A stretch of 64,000 bases of DNA from JBKBIP01 sp046297495 (GCA_046297495.1 JBKBIP010000014.1:75200-139199); one strand, 5' to 3'; positions 17,380 to 27,099 are shown, numbered from the stretch's first letter. Made by a program: numbers and translations. The notes: a model not told the origin generated them from the letters alone.

Positions 17380-18417
17380 ATGACACAAAAATTTGGGTTC
17401 GGCGGTGCGCTGCTGGCTCTGCTGTTCGCTCTGGCCGCCCCACTATCGGCCCAAGACAATGCCCAGCCGCTGCGGGCCGGCATCATTGGCTTGGATACGT
17501 CGCACGTGATCGCCTTCACGCGCCTGCTCAACGATCCCAACGCCAAGGGGGAATTGGCCGGCGTCCGGGTGGTGGCGGCCTATCCGGGTGGCAGTCCCGA
17601 CATCCCCGCCAGCCGCGACCGCTTGGAAGGCTACACCACCCAGCTGCGCGACAAGTTCGGCGTCGAGATCGTCCCCACCATCGAGGACTTGCTCAAGAAG
17701 GTCGATGTCGTGCTGCTCGAAAGCGTTGATGGCCGACCGCACTTGCGCCAGGTTATCCCCGTGTTGAAGGCCCGCAAGCCAGTCTTTATTGACAAGCCCG
17801 TGGCGGGATCACTGGCCGACGCCGTTGCCATTTACGAATTGGCCAAGCAATACGACACTCCTTGTTTCTCCAGCTCGTCGTTGCGCTTCGCGCCGGGCAT
17901 TCTGGGTATGCGCCATGATCCCAAGGTAGGGGAAGTGCTCGGCTGCGACGCTTACGGCCCGTGCTCGTTGGAAGAGCATCACCCCGATTTGTTCTGGTAC
18001 GGCATCCACGGCGTCGAGACGTTGTTCACCATCATGGGGACCGGCTGCGCGAAAGTCTCCCGCGCGCACACGAAGGATTATGACTTCGTCACCGGCGTCT
18101 GGAACGATGGCCGAATCGGCACCTTTCGCGGCATCCGCAAGGGAAAATCGGGATACGGCGCCACGGTCTTCGGCACGCAGGGAATCGCCCCCAGCGGCGG
18201 CTACGGGGGTTATGAGCCATTAGTGGTGGAGATTTGCCGATTCTTCCGCACTGGCAAGCCGCCGGTCAGCGCCGCGGAAACGCTGGAAATCTTCGCCTTC
18301 ATGGAAGCCGCCGACGAGAGTAAACGCCAAGGAGGCGCCCCGGTGTCCATCGCCAGCGTCCTGGCCCAAGCGCGCGACCAGGCCGCCCAACGACTGAAAA
18401 ATCTCAATGATCAATAA
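17380..18417 (+). CDS. exported Gfo/Idh/MocA-family oxidoreductase
   Basis: The protein has 345 residues. A signal peptide (GGALLALLFALAAPLSAQ) is followed by a Rossmann domain (LRAGIIGLDTSHVIAFTRLL) and the family motif KARKPVFIDKPVAGS at about 130, in which EKP is replaced by DKP. The usual G-x-G-x-x-G is altered to GLDTSH, so nucleotide binding may be weak or different. The C-terminal part (about 150-300) is the alpha/beta substrate domain. Such proteins act on sugars with NAD(P); secreted forms are frequent in planctomycetes, where periplasmic 3-keto-sugar chemistry has been proposed. The pairing with the preceding jelly-roll protein fits that idea. Confidence 0.82.
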   Translation: MTQKFGFGGALLALLFALAAPLSAQDNAQPLRAGIIGLDTSHVIAFTRLLNDPNAKGELAGVRVVAAYPGGSPDIPASRDRLEGYTTQLRDKFGVEIVPTIEDLLKKVDVVLLESVDGRPHLRQVIPVLKARKPVFIDKPVAGSLADAVAIYELAKQYDTPCFSSSSLRFAPGILGMRHDPKVGEVLGCDAYGPCSLEEHHPDLFWYGIHGVETLFTIMGTGCAKVSRAHTKDYDFVTGVWNDGRIGTFRGIRKGKSGYGATVFGTQGIAPSGGYGGYEPLVVEICRFFRTGKPPVSAAETLEIFAFMEAADESKRQGGAPVSIASVLAQARDQAAQRLKNLNDQ

Positions 18418-18917
18418 GTTGTTTCATGCGCTACAAAGACAACGGGATCATTGAACAAAGCGAGCGGGGTGCGTCCGTCCCTCGGTGACGCGCGTCGCCA
18501 GGGAGCGGACCACCGCCGCCGCCGCCTGCCAGCACCCTATCTCAACAGCTTTTTCACACCAGAATGGACGGCGTTCTCAAAACCGGATTCGGAAGCACGA
18601 GTCTTACTTATTAAACAAATCGACACAACCGATATAACTTGTGCAATCTGAAAATCAACGGGACACGCTTTCACGAGGGGCGAACGGTCGCGCGGGGGAG
18701 CCGAACAGTCCATAGGTCAAATTGCCTACGTTTCCCAGCAGGCGTGGTATGCGACTCTTGAGGAACTCTTGGCAACACGCCCCGTCCAGTGAAGCAAAGT
18801 CGAGTTCGCTTTCGTGAGACAAATTCACATCACACAATGCTTGGTTCTTGTCCAATTTGCAAACAACCGGAGTTGAGGCAAGGAAAAAAAAGTGGGTAGG
18901 GACACCCGGAGGTAGTC
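18418..18917. other. 500-bp intergenic region upstream of the efflux cluster
   Basis: I see no convincing gene. A short minus-strand open frame at 18655-18855 lacks a ribosome binding site and starts with TTG. A weak promoter-like pair, TTAAAC (18611-18616) and TATAAC (18633-18638) with a 16-bp spacer, points toward the outer-membrane protein gene and could drive the efflux operon. Confidence 0.4.
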
Positions 18918-20099
18918 ATGAAGCAGCGCGTCAAACCCGGTGGCTTGGGCTGGTTGGTGATTGGCATGGTGGCAAGCACGACGGGCTGCGCGCTACACTC
19001 CCAGCATTTCCCGCATGGAATTCCGGGTACCGTTTCGGAGGGGGTTAGCGCGCCCGTCGTGGGCGACCCGATGCGGAATGCCGACACACCTATTCCAACT
19101 GGCTTACCCATCTCGACAACAGCCAGGCGGGCCGATGTTTCCTATAGCTCCGGGAATGCGGCGGAACCGTGGATTTCGGAAATCGGCGTCTCCAATGACC
19201 CCCTTTCCCCAACCCCTTTCCCACTCACCAGGGGGACCGGGACTTTTGCGACAGGCTGCGAGTGTTGGATCGACCCCATTCACCAAAGTCCAGCGTGGAC
19301 GAGAGACCATTTCGTGAACGCCGAAGCGGCTCTGGTGTTCCCGCGCTGGAGCGGCCTGTTCGTCGCTCCCGTGCCGCTGGCGGATGATGAAGACGTGGTG
19401 TCCGCGGTGGTGCGGAACAGCCGGCTCAACGCGACGGTCTCGCCGTGGCTCCAACTGGGATTCTTCCGTTTTGGTTCCGGTTATGGGGAACTGGTGTTTG
19501 ATTATCGCTTCTTGGCTTCGGAAGGCTCGCAGACCGTGCCGCTGCTCGAAACGGAAGACGCCTTGCGGCTTCGCAGCCGACTGAATCTTCAGACATTTGG
19601 CATCGACTACGTGCGCAACGACATCGAGCTGCCCTGCGGAGCGACCGTGAATTGGAACTTAGGGGGTTACTTGCAAGTGGTCTTCTTCGACACGCAATCT
19701 TATGTCGAGGATTTATTCCAACATGTCAGCAATTATTTTTTTGGCGCCGGGCCGCGGTTCGGAGTCGGGCTGACGCAGCCGCTGACGCCTGGACTCAGCC
19801 TGTTCGCTCATGGGAATGCCGCGTGGATGGTGGGATACAACGTCACGCAAAATTTCACGGTCGAGATCAACGATCCCGAAAATGGTGTGCTGTCGGGGGA
19901 ATTGGACCGCGAACGCTCCATCGGCAGCCCTTGGTGGGCTGCACGAACTGGCTTGACGTGGACACCCGCGAGATGGCCGACCGCGCGCTTCCAGGGCGGC
20001 TACCAGTTTGAGCAATGGTATCGACTGGGGCGAATCGGTGACTCGCGGGGAGACTTATCCGCTCATGGAATCTTCATCAATTGGGAGCTGGATTTTTAA
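18918..20099 (+). CDS. outer-membrane beta-barrel lipoprotein
   Basis: The protein has 393 residues, and GGAGG lies five bases before the ATG. The signal peptide ends with a lipobox (MVASTTGC, Cys24). After a low-complexity Pro/Thr/Ser segment (25-125) the sequence alternates polar and hydrophobic residues with many aromatic strand ends (PWLQLGFFRFGSGYGELVFDYRF, FFGAGPRFGVGLTQPL) and closes on ...GIFINWELDF, a C-terminal aromatic as expected for a barrel. It resembles the planctomycete porin-like proteins of the BBP7/Lpg1974 kind. It stands 143 bp upstream of a TolC-MFP-RND operon on the same strand and may share its regulation. Confidence 0.7.
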   Translation: MKQRVKPGGLGWLVIGMVASTTGCALHSQHFPHGIPGTVSEGVSAPVVGDPMRNADTPIPTGLPISTTARRADVSYSSGNAAEPWISEIGVSNDPLSPTPFPLTRGTGTFATGCECWIDPIHQSPAWTRDHFVNAEAALVFPRWSGLFVAPVPLADDEDVVSAVVRNSRLNATVSPWLQLGFFRFGSGYGELVFDYRFLASEGSQTVPLLETEDALRLRSRLNLQTFGIDYVRNDIELPCGATVNWNLGGYLQVVFFDTQSYVEDLFQHVSNYFFGAGPRFGVGLTQPLTPGLSLFAHGNAAWMVGYNVTQNFTVEINDPENGVLSGELDRERSIGSPWWAARTGLTWTPARWPTARFQGGYQFEQWYRLGRIGDSRGDLSAHGIFINWELDF

Positions 20100-20242
20100 C
20101 ACCGCCATGGGGGAACTGTAGGTTTCACTGGGGTAGTCTGTCCCTGGACAGCTTCGCCGCGCCGCAACCCAGCGGAACCATTCCTCGGCCATGAGAAATG
20201 CGGCGGAGCTGGACTGCCCGAAAGATTCAAGAGGTGTGGGAC

Positions 20243-21883
20243 ATGACGCGAATCGACCGATTCTCAGCCGCCGTGCGACGGTCTTGTGCTCTCGAAGTGC
20301 CGCCTGGTTGCCGAACCGTTATCCAGGGGACTTCCGCCTACGCGCGGGGACCGCTGTGGCTGGTCGTCACGGTGTTGGCCGGTTGCGCATCGGGCCAGTA
20401 TTATCCGCCCCAGTACCTGGACGCCATCCAGTCGCAGCTGCTGAGCGTGGGATCGGGGAGCAAGTCCGCCGCCGCGATCTCCCTGAAAACCGTGCTGGAG
20501 TCTGAAAGCCGCGCTGCGGATGAGGGCGTGGATGCTCCCTCATCCAGCGACATTCCAAGGCGAACGGATGTCGAGGAAGGGATCGCCGAAGACGCGGTGG
20601 ATCAACTGCCGCCGCCGCGCCCGTTGAATGACGAGGACATGGCGGCGATGGACCCCCCTTCCCGGGGATTGTCGCTAGATCAGGTTATCCAGCTCTGCTT
20701 GCTCGCCGATCCTCAACTGCGCGCCGGCTTCGAGGCGATCAACCAAGCTCATGCCGACGCCCTGACGGCGGCGCTGAAGCCCAATCCGGAATTGTTCGCC
20801 GATATGCAATTGTTGCCGCTCACTCGTCCCTTCACGCAAGACGCAGAAGGTGGTCCGCCGCAGACCGATTACCTCGTGGCCTTTCCGATTGATTGGCTCC
20901 TCTTTGGCAAACGAGCGGCGGCGATGGCCAGCGCGGCCACGGCGGTTCGAGTTTCAGAGTCGGAGTTCGCCAACCTTATCCGGGAACGGGTTCTGGAGGC
21001 CTCCGAGGCCTATTACGACGTTTTGGAGACCAAGTCTCTAGTTCGGCTGGCCCGTCAGAATGTGGCCAACTTGGAGCGCGTCGAACAGATAACCCGCAAC
21101 GCCGTCGCGGCGGGGGGCCGGCCCCAAGTGGAGCTGAGCCGGGTGCGGCTCGACTTGTTGCAGATGCAGCAGGAACTGCGCGATGCCGAAGCGGAGCTGG
21201 TAAAGGCCAAGGCCGCGCTGCGGGCGTTACTGGGCCAAAGCGATGCCGACCCGGACTTTGACGTCTCGGGGACACTGGATGCGGACTTAACGCTACAACC
21301 CCTTCCCCCTGAGGAAGCCTATCAACTCGCCGTGCGAAATCGGCCCGATTTGCAGGCGGCACGCTGGCGGATGGCCGAAGCTTCCGCTAATGTGGATGTG
21401 GAGCGCCGCAACGCCTATCCCGAAATCAAGCCCTTCGCTGGCTACACCCGCCAGTTCCAGCAAAAGGTGCTTGGACAACCAGACGCCCATTCCTGGACGT
21501 TTGGTCTGGAAATGCCTTTGCCCTTCTTTGACCGCAACCAGGGAAACCGCGCCAAAGCGGTTTCGGTCCTGGCGCAGTCTCACTACGAATGGCAATCCGC
21601 CCTAGTCGAGCTACGCGCCGAAATCGAATCCGTGACGGTGGAATTTCGCACCGCCTGGGCCAATGCCGAATCCGTCGCCGGCGAGCAACTGCGCCTGGCC
21701 CAGGAAGTCCGCGACAGTTTGAACAAGGCATACCAAGCGGGGGCCAGGCCGTTGCTCGATGTGTTGGACGCTCAGCGTCAATATAATGAGACCTATTCGT
21801 TGTTCATAACCAGTCGAGCCAACTATTGGCGGGCGGTTTACCGCTTCAACGCCGCCATTGGAAAGCAGGTGACACCCCAATGA
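20243..21883 (+). CDS. TolC-family outer-membrane efflux protein
   Basis: The protein has 546 residues from the ATG at 20243, which has GAGG eight bases upstream; the earlier in-frame ATG lacks a site. A signal with lipobox LAGC (Cys48) is followed by an acidic linker and two OEP repeats (about 130-330 and 340-540), e.g. LSLDQVIQLCLLADPQLRAG and LEASEAYYDVLETKSLVRLARQN, then PEEAYQLAVRNRPDLQAARW and YQAGARPLLDVLDAQRQYNET. It forms the outer-membrane/periplasmic channel of an RND pump. Its stop overlaps the adaptor start (ATGA), so translation is coupled. Confidence 0.9.
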   Translation: MTRIDRFSAAVRRSCALEVPPGCRTVIQGTSAYARGPLWLVVTVLAGCASGQYYPPQYLDAIQSQLLSVGSGSKSAAAISLKTVLESESRAADEGVDAPSSSDIPRRTDVEEGIAEDAVDQLPPPRPLNDEDMAAMDPPSRGLSLDQVIQLCLLADPQLRAGFEAINQAHADALTAALKPNPELFADMQLLPLTRPFTQDAEGGPPQTDYLVAFPIDWLLFGKRAAAMASAATAVRVSESEFANLIRERVLEASEAYYDVLETKSLVRLARQNVANLERVEQITRNAVAAGGRPQVELSRVRLDLLQMQQELRDAEAELVKAKAALRALLGQSDADPDFDVSGTLDADLTLQPLPPEEAYQLAVRNRPDLQAARWRMAEASANVDVERRNAYPEIKPFAGYTRQFQQKVLGQPDAHSWTFGLEMPLPFFDRNQGNRAKAVSVLAQSHYEWQSALVELRAEIESVTVEFRTAWANAESVAGEQLRLAQEVRDSLNKAYQAGARPLLDVLDAQRQYNETYSLFITSRANYWRAVYRFNAAIGKQVTPQ

Positions 21884-23148
21884 GTCACATCCCAACAGAC
21901 AACCAAGCATCATGGGACGCGCGGCAAGAGCAACCGCGACCGATGAAGCCTACTTCTTCCAAAGAGATGCTTCTCCCAGCGGCGTCCGCTCCCAACTCGT
22001 CTTCCCGTTGGGAGCGCGTTTCCCTGGGCTTTCAGATCATCGTGTCGCTGGCCATCGCCGGCGGCGTGCTGGCCTATTTGCTCTGGTTCACGCCGAGTCC
22101 CCCGGATTCCCCGGCGGAGCGTCCTTCCCCCATCATTGAGGATGTCGTGCGGGTCGTCAAACCGGGAGTCATCCAGGTACGTCCCGACACGCCGTTGGAT
22201 AGCAAACTCCATGTGGTTCCGATCCAGGCCCGGACCATCCGCTCGCCGATTCTGACTGTGACAGGTCGGACGTTGGCGAGCCTACGATCGGAGTCATCCG
22301 ATGCCCCTTCCCACTGGCAGTTCGCCACCGGCGAGCTACTCGCTCTCTTCACCGATTGGGAAAGCGCGCTGGCGGACATCGAATTTCAAGAAGAGCAGTT
22401 GGTTTCCGTGCGTGAGCTGGCCAAGGCCCGCGTCGAGGCCCAACGCAAAGTGGTCCTGCAAATGGAAAAATTAGTCGCGGCGGGAACCGACTCGTTGAAG
22501 GATTTGGTCGCCGAACGCAACGCCTTGGTCGAATATCAGATCGAAGGACATCGCGAAGTGCGCGAAGCCGAGACCGCCTTGAAACTGGCCCGGCGCACGG
22601 AAGCCTCCCTGGCCCGCCAACTACAACAAGCCGGCCTGGAGCCGAACATCCTGCGCGCCAAGCTGCTCGAAGGAAACGACTGGGACATCGTGGTCGCCGA
22701 GGTTCCCGAATCCCGCGCGGCCAAAGTCAGACTGGGAATGGCCTGTGAAGTCCGCTTCTTCGCTCAGCCGACCCAAACCTTCGCGGGCAAGGTGTCGGCG
22801 ATCTCTCCGGTGATCTCCAGTGAAAAGCGCGTGCTGCACGTGCAGTTCACCATCACGGACACTAGCCGGTTCGTTCGTCCCGGCATGTTCGCCCAAGTCG
22901 GTTTGGGGACGGACGAGCGCACGGTGCTCCTCATGCCTGCAGACGGGGTGTTGCATTTGGCCCGTAGTGATTACGCACTGGTGGAACTGGCTCCCAACGA
23001 GTGGCAAGTCGTCGAGATCGAGGTCGGCGCGCCGGTGGGACCAGATATTGAAGTGCTCAAGGGATTACAGACGGGAGACCGCGTTTTGGGCAAAGGGGCC
23101 ATCCTCCTCAAACCGTACATCCGTGAAGCGATCGTGCTTCTCGATTGA
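21880..23148 (+). CDS. RND efflux periplasmic adaptor (MFP, CusB-like)
   Basis: The protein has 422 residues from the ATG at 21880, overlapping the upstream stop by 4 bp. One membrane segment (FQIIVSLAIAGGVLAYLLWF) anchors it. It then shows a lipoyl/hairpin region (coiled arms at about 150-250, VAAGTDSLKDLVAERNALVE), a beta-barrel domain (GMACEVRFFAQPTQTFAGKVSAISPVI) and a membrane-proximal domain ending GLQTGDRVLGKGAILLKPY. It joins the inner-membrane pump to the TolC channel. No His/Met-rich metal-binding tail is seen, so the transported ion is not obvious. Confidence 0.88.
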   Translation: MSHIPTDNQASWDARQEQPRPMKPTSSKEMLLPAASAPNSSSRWERVSLGFQIIVSLAIAGGVLAYLLWFTPSPPDSPAERPSPIIEDVVRVVKPGVIQVRPDTPLDSKLHVVPIQARTIRSPILTVTGRTLASLRSESSDAPSHWQFATGELLALFTDWESALADIEFQEEQLVSVRELAKARVEAQRKVVLQMEKLVAAGTDSLKDLVAERNALVEYQIEGHREVREAETALKLARRTEASLARQLQQAGLEPNILRAKLLEGNDWDIVVAEVPESRAAKVRLGMACEVRFFAQPTQTFAGKVSAISPVISSEKRVLHVQFTITDTSRFVRPGMFAQVGLGTDERTVLLMPADGVLHLARSDYALVELAPNEWQVVEIEVGAPVGPDIEVLKGLQTGDRVLGKGAILLKPYIREAIVLLD

Positions 23149-23192
23149 GCAGCCTTCGCTGTTTCTACGTGGAATAAGCCAAGAGGCCACTG

Positions 23193-26100
23193 ATGCTTGC
23201 CATACTAATTGCCGCGGCTTTCCGATTGCGCTGGGTCGTATTGATCATGACGTTAGCCGTGGTGGGAGTCGGCGTTTGGTCGTTCCAGCAAATGCCGGTG
23301 GACGCCTACCCAGACATTTCTGCCCAGATGGTGCAGGTCATCACGGTGTTTCCCGGTCGCGCGCCGGAGGAAGTGGAACGCCAAGTCACCATCCCCGTCG
23401 AGAACGCCATGCTGGGTCTGCCGCGCGTCGAATCGGTTCGCTCGCGCACCATCTTTGGCTTGTCGCTCGTGCAGATGACGTTCGAGGAAGGCACCGAAGC
23501 CTACTGGGCCCGGCAACGGGTGGCGGAGCGACTGGGGGAGCTCGAGTTACCGGAAGGTGTCCAACCGGAGCTGGGAGCGCTGGCAACCGCGTATGGGGAA
23601 ATCTACCGCTATCAACTGGTCGCCGACGAGCCGGTGGACCTAATCGAGCTGCGCACGCTCAATGATTGGGTCGTCATCCGACGGCTGATGCAGGTGCCAG
23701 GCGTGGCCGAGGTGTCCAATTTCGGCGGCTACGAAAAACAATTCGCCATTATCTTCGATCCGTCTCAGCTGCAACAATTTGATCTCACGCTGGATGACAT
23801 CGAGGAAGCCATCACGCGCAACAACGCGGCCGGCGGCGGCAGCATCGTCCGACAGGGCGGCACTTCCATGGTGGTCCGGGGAAAAGGCCAAATCGAGACC
23901 GTCTCGGACATCGAGAACCTTTTCATCAAATCGGTCGCGGGGACGCCCCTTTACTTGAAGGATGTGGGGACGGTCGGCATCGACCACCAAGTACCCAATG
24001 GCATCTTTAGCAAGGATGCCACCGACGCCTCCGTGGCTGGCATCGTGCTGATGCGCAAAGGCGAGAACCCTTCCGAGGTCTTGCGGCGCGTTCAGGAAGC
24101 CGTCCAGCAACTGAACGAAACCGCCATGCCGGATGGGGTCCGCATCGTTCCCTACTACGACCGCTCCCATCTGATCGAAGCCACCTTCGACACCGTGGCT
24201 CATAGTGTGTCGCTGGGCATTACCCTCGTCGTGTTGGTGCTCATCTTTTTTCTGGGCCGACCGATGATGGCCCTTCTCGTCGCCTTGACCATCCCGTTCT
24301 CGTTGCTCTTCGCCTTGATTTTGATGCACTGGATCGACATCCCCATTGGGTTATTGTCGATCGGCGCCATCGACTTTGGCATCATCGTGGATGGGTCGGT
24401 CATCATGGCGGAAAACATCGCTCGGCGGCTGGGAGAGGCGAAGCGGCGCGAGCCGGGCGAGATGGCCTCGATCATCCAGGCGGCGGCTCTGGATATGCAC
24501 CGTCCGGTATTCGTCTCCGTTTCACTCATCATGGTGGCGTTCTTGCCTCTGCTGTCCCTCACCCGCATCGAAGGATTGCTGTTCCGACCGATGGCCTTGA
24601 CGATCTTGTTCGCCCTCTTGGGAGCGTTGCTGTTCGCCCTGTTCATCGTTCCCGTGTTGGCCACGGTCTTGTTTCGACATGGTTACACGGACTGGAAAAA
24701 TCCGTTGCTCCGGTTGGTGGAACCGGCGTACGCGCGTTTGCTGCGCGGGTTGTTGCGAATGCGGTGGATCATAGCCACCGCCTCCATCGGCGTGTTGGTC
24801 ATCGTGATGGCACTGATACTGCCGCGCCTGGGGACGGAGTTCTTGCCGTATCTCGACGAAGGAGTCATTTGGGTGCGCGTCAATTTCCCGGAAGGGACCG
24901 CCTTGGAACAGACCAGCGAATACGGGCGCCGGCTTCGCGAACTCGCGTTGACGTTTCCCGACATTGATTTCGTCGTGGTGCAAGCCGGTCGGAACGACGA
25001 CGGCACCGATCCCTTCCCGCCCAGCCGCATCGAAATGATGATCGGCCCCAAGCCCCGCGCGCACTGGAAGGAGTTTCAGAACAAGCAAGATTTGGTGGCC
25101 GCCTTGGGCGAGCGCTATCGGGAGGAGTTTCCCACCACGAAATTCAACTTCACCCAGCCCATCATTGACAGTGTGACCGAGGACACCAACGGCACCTCGG
25201 CGAACTTGGCCGTCGAATTTAGTGGACCCGACGCCGACACCCTGCTCGATCTGGCGCGGCGCACCGTGACGTTGCTCGGCAACATTCCGGGGGCAACCGA
25301 TGTCAACATCGAGCAAGAAGGACCGCAGCCGCAATTGTTGATCGAACCGGATCGGCTTTTGTGCGCGCGCTACAACGTGCAAATCGAGGATGTCATGCAG
25401 CTGGTCAACATGGCGATTGGGGGGGAAGCCATTGGGACGCTGTACGATGGCGACCGCCGCTTTGACATCGTAGCGCGCTTGGACCCGGCGGCGCGGGGGT
25501 CTCTGTACGCCATCCGCCGCTTACCCGTCTATTCGGTGGATGGACTCCCCATTCCACTCGAACAAGTGGCGACCGTGGAAGTGATCGACGGTCAGACCAT
25601 CATCGCGCGCGACAACGGACAACGGGCCATCACCGTGCGCTGCGACATCGTCGGCCGCGACCAGGGGGGATTCGTCAAGGAGGCGACGGAACGGTTCGCG
25701 GAAACCATCACCGTCCCGCATGGCTACCGCGTTCAATGGTTGGGCATGTTTGAGAATCTCGACCGCGCCTATCAGCACTTTCGGATGCTGATTCCCGTCA
25801 CCTTCACCATCGTTTTTCTGGTGCTTTACTGGGCTTTTGGTTCGATCCGGGCGGCCCTGGTGCTGTTGATGCCTGTCCCCTTCGCCGTCGCCAGTGGGGC
25901 CGTCGCCCTCTATCTGCGGGATATGCACCTCAATGTCTCCACGGGGGTGGGCTTCGCGACGCTGTTTGGCATTGCCATCATGGACGCGGTCTTGATGTTC
26001 AAGGGGATCACGTCCTATCGTTTGCAAGGCGTCCCCTTGGAGAACGCCATCGTCCAAGGCCGTCTGGATCGCTTGCGGCCGGGGTTGATGACGGCTTCGG

Positions 26101-26786
26101 TCGCCATACTCGGTCTATTGCCGGCGTCATTGGCAACTGGTCTCGGCTCCGACGTGCAACGGCCCCTCGCCACGGTCATCGTCTGGGGGCTGGTCGGCTC
26201 CACCTGCTTCACCTTGATCGTGACGCCGGTTTGGTACCGCATCTTCGTACCGCCACTCCCCCAAGCACGGACGGCCGAGCCAAGGGGCCTCGCTTCCCGC
26301 ATCATGGAACCGTTGCCCGACGCCTTGCCCCGCGATACCGTTGCCCTGCTGGAGTATCTGGCTTCGCAGGACGGCGAGTCCGATGTGTTTCAGATCACCG
26401 ATCGGACCAACCAAGAGTTTGAACGAGTGATCGCCAACGTCCAGGCGGCCAAGATGCTGGGCTTTGTCGAGACCCCCAGCGACATGGTCATCTTGACCGC
26501 GAAAGGAAGAGATTTTGTCAACGCCATGCCACCAGAGCGCGCCGCGCTCTGGCGGGAACAGTTGCTCGGTCTGCGGCTGTTTCGAGATGTGCATGACGTG
26601 CTGCGACGCCAACCGCAACAAATGATCGACCGAGATTTCGTGCTCGAAATCATTGTCACGCGCTTGCCGTATGAGAATTTCGAGCGCATCTTCAACACCT
26701 TCGTGCGTTGGGCGCGGTACGGAAAGCTGTTCCACTACGATGAAGAGACGCAGCGCGTGATTTTGCACTCAGAATCATCTACCTAA
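23193..26786 (+). CDS. heavy-metal-type RND efflux pump with AAA_assoc_C-like tail
   Basis: The protein has 1197 residues; an HME-RND pump is normally about 1030-1050. The first 1035 residues are a complete CzcA/CusA-type pump with twelve membrane segments, two large periplasmic loops and the family signature GAIDFGIIVDGSVIMAEN in TM4 (the proton-relay Asp/Asp/Glu). The last 155 residues (about 1040-1197) are a soluble cytoplasmic extension: VALLEYLASQDGESDVFQI, then EFERVIANVQAAKMLGFVE, LTAKGRDFVNAMPPERAALW and RWARYGKLFHYDEETQRV. That pattern matches AAA_assoc_C (PF09821), a winged-helix-like domain normally at the end of nitrate/sulfonate-type ABC ATPases. It follows the adaptor by 44 bp. 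Confidence 0.9.
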   Translation: MLAILIAAAFRLRWVVLIMTLAVVGVGVWSFQQMPVDAYPDISAQMVQVITVFPGRAPEEVERQVTIPVENAMLGLPRVESVRSRTIFGLSLVQMTFEEGTEAYWARQRVAERLGELELPEGVQPELGALATAYGEIYRYQLVADEPVDLIELRTLNDWVVIRRLMQVPGVAEVSNFGGYEKQFAIIFDPSQLQQFDLTLDDIEEAITRNNAAGGGSIVRQGGTSMVVRGKGQIETVSDIENLFIKSVAGTPLYLKDVGTVGIDHQVPNGIFSKDATDASVAGIVLMRKGENPSEVLRRVQEAVQQLNETAMPDGVRIVPYYDRSHLIEATFDTVAHSVSLGITLVVLVLIFFLGRPMMALLVALTIPFSLLFALILMHWIDIPIGLLSIGAIDFGIIVDGSVIMAENIARRLGEAKRREPGEMASIIQAAALDMHRPVFVSVSLIMVAFLPLLSLTRIEGLLFRPMALTILFALLGALLFALFIVPVLATVLFRHGYTDWKNPLLRLVEPAYARLLRGLLRMRWIIATASIGVLVIVMALILPRLGTEFLPYLDEGVIWVRVNFPEGTALEQTSEYGRRLRELALTFPDIDFVVVQAGRNDDGTDPFPPSRIEMMIGPKPRAHWKEFQNKQDLVAALGERYREEFPTTKFNFTQPIIDSVTEDTNGTSANLAVEFSGPDADTLLDLARRTVTLLGNIPGATDVNIEQEGPQPQLLIEPDRLLCARYNVQIEDVMQLVNMAIGGEAIGTLYDGDRRFDIVARLDPAARGSLYAIRRLPVYSVDGLPIPLEQVATVEVIDGQTIIARDNGQRAITVRCDIVGRDQGGFVKEATERFAETITVPHGYRVQWLGMFENLDRAYQHFRMLIPVTFTIVFLVLYWAFGSIRAALVLLMPVPFAVASGAVALYLRDMHLNVSTGVGFATLFGIAIMDAVLMFKGITSYRLQGVPLENAIVQGRLDRLRPGLMTASVAILGLLPASLATGLGSDVQRPLATVIVWGLVGSTCFTLIVTPVWYRIFVPPLPQARTAEPRGLASRIMEPLPDALPRDTVALLEYLASQDGESDVFQITDRTNQEFERVIANVQAAKMLGFVETPSDMVILTAKGRDFVNAMPPERAALWREQLLGLRLFRDVHDVLRRQPQQMIDRDFVLEIIVTRLPYENFERIFNTFVRWARYGKLFHYDEETQRVILHSESST

Positions 26787-26833
26787 TTCATCGTTTCTCG
26801 CGGGGACTCGGCAGCGTGCGCGAACCGATGAAC
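26787..26833. repeat. intergenic palindrome, copy 4 of the dispersed family
   Basis: TTCATCGTTTCTCGCG (26787-26802) faces CGCGAACCGATGAAC (about 26819-26833), with two or three mismatches. It begins directly at the stop of the RND pump. Confidence 0.5.
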
Positions 26834-26894
26834 CCCCGGCATCATCAACCGTCGGCTACCGTACAAATCGTAAAAAAGTAAAATAACCAAAAAA

Positions 26895-27062
26895 TTACTC
26901 AGTCCTGAGGGAAAGGACGACTCGGAAACCGTTGGAGACGCTGGGGAAGCCGGGGGCGAGCCGGTTGCGTTCAGCCGCGCGGCAGTCGCGGCCATGGACG
27001 ACCCAGCTGCCGCCGCGCAGGACGCGGAGTGTGTTGCTTACGCTGAAGAGGCACCGTTCCAC
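26895..27062 (-). pseudogene. 3' fragment of a formylglycine-generating-enzyme (SUMF1/FGE-sulfatase) family gene
   Basis: The 55-codon minus-strand frame reads TLRVLRGGSW, GRDCRAAERNRLAPGF and GFRVVLSLRTE before its stop. RVLRGGSW...C/R..R.R..P......GFR is the invariant C-terminal signature of FGE-sulfatase (PF03781) domains, normally about 250 residues long. Only the last ~45 residues are present. A TGA lies directly upstream in frame and no further homology appears in the next 40 bp, after which the glycosyltransferase begins. It is a decayed remnant or the residue of a deletion. Confidence 0.75.
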
Positions 27063-27099
27063 TCAATCACGACTGGTTCCCGTTCCCGTTGTCTCTGCA

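Noticed and set aside
18655..18855. Minus-strand 66-codon frame before the outer-membrane protein
   Set aside because: It starts with TTG without a ribosome site. The composition is not impossible, but I cannot name a family and found no supporting feature.
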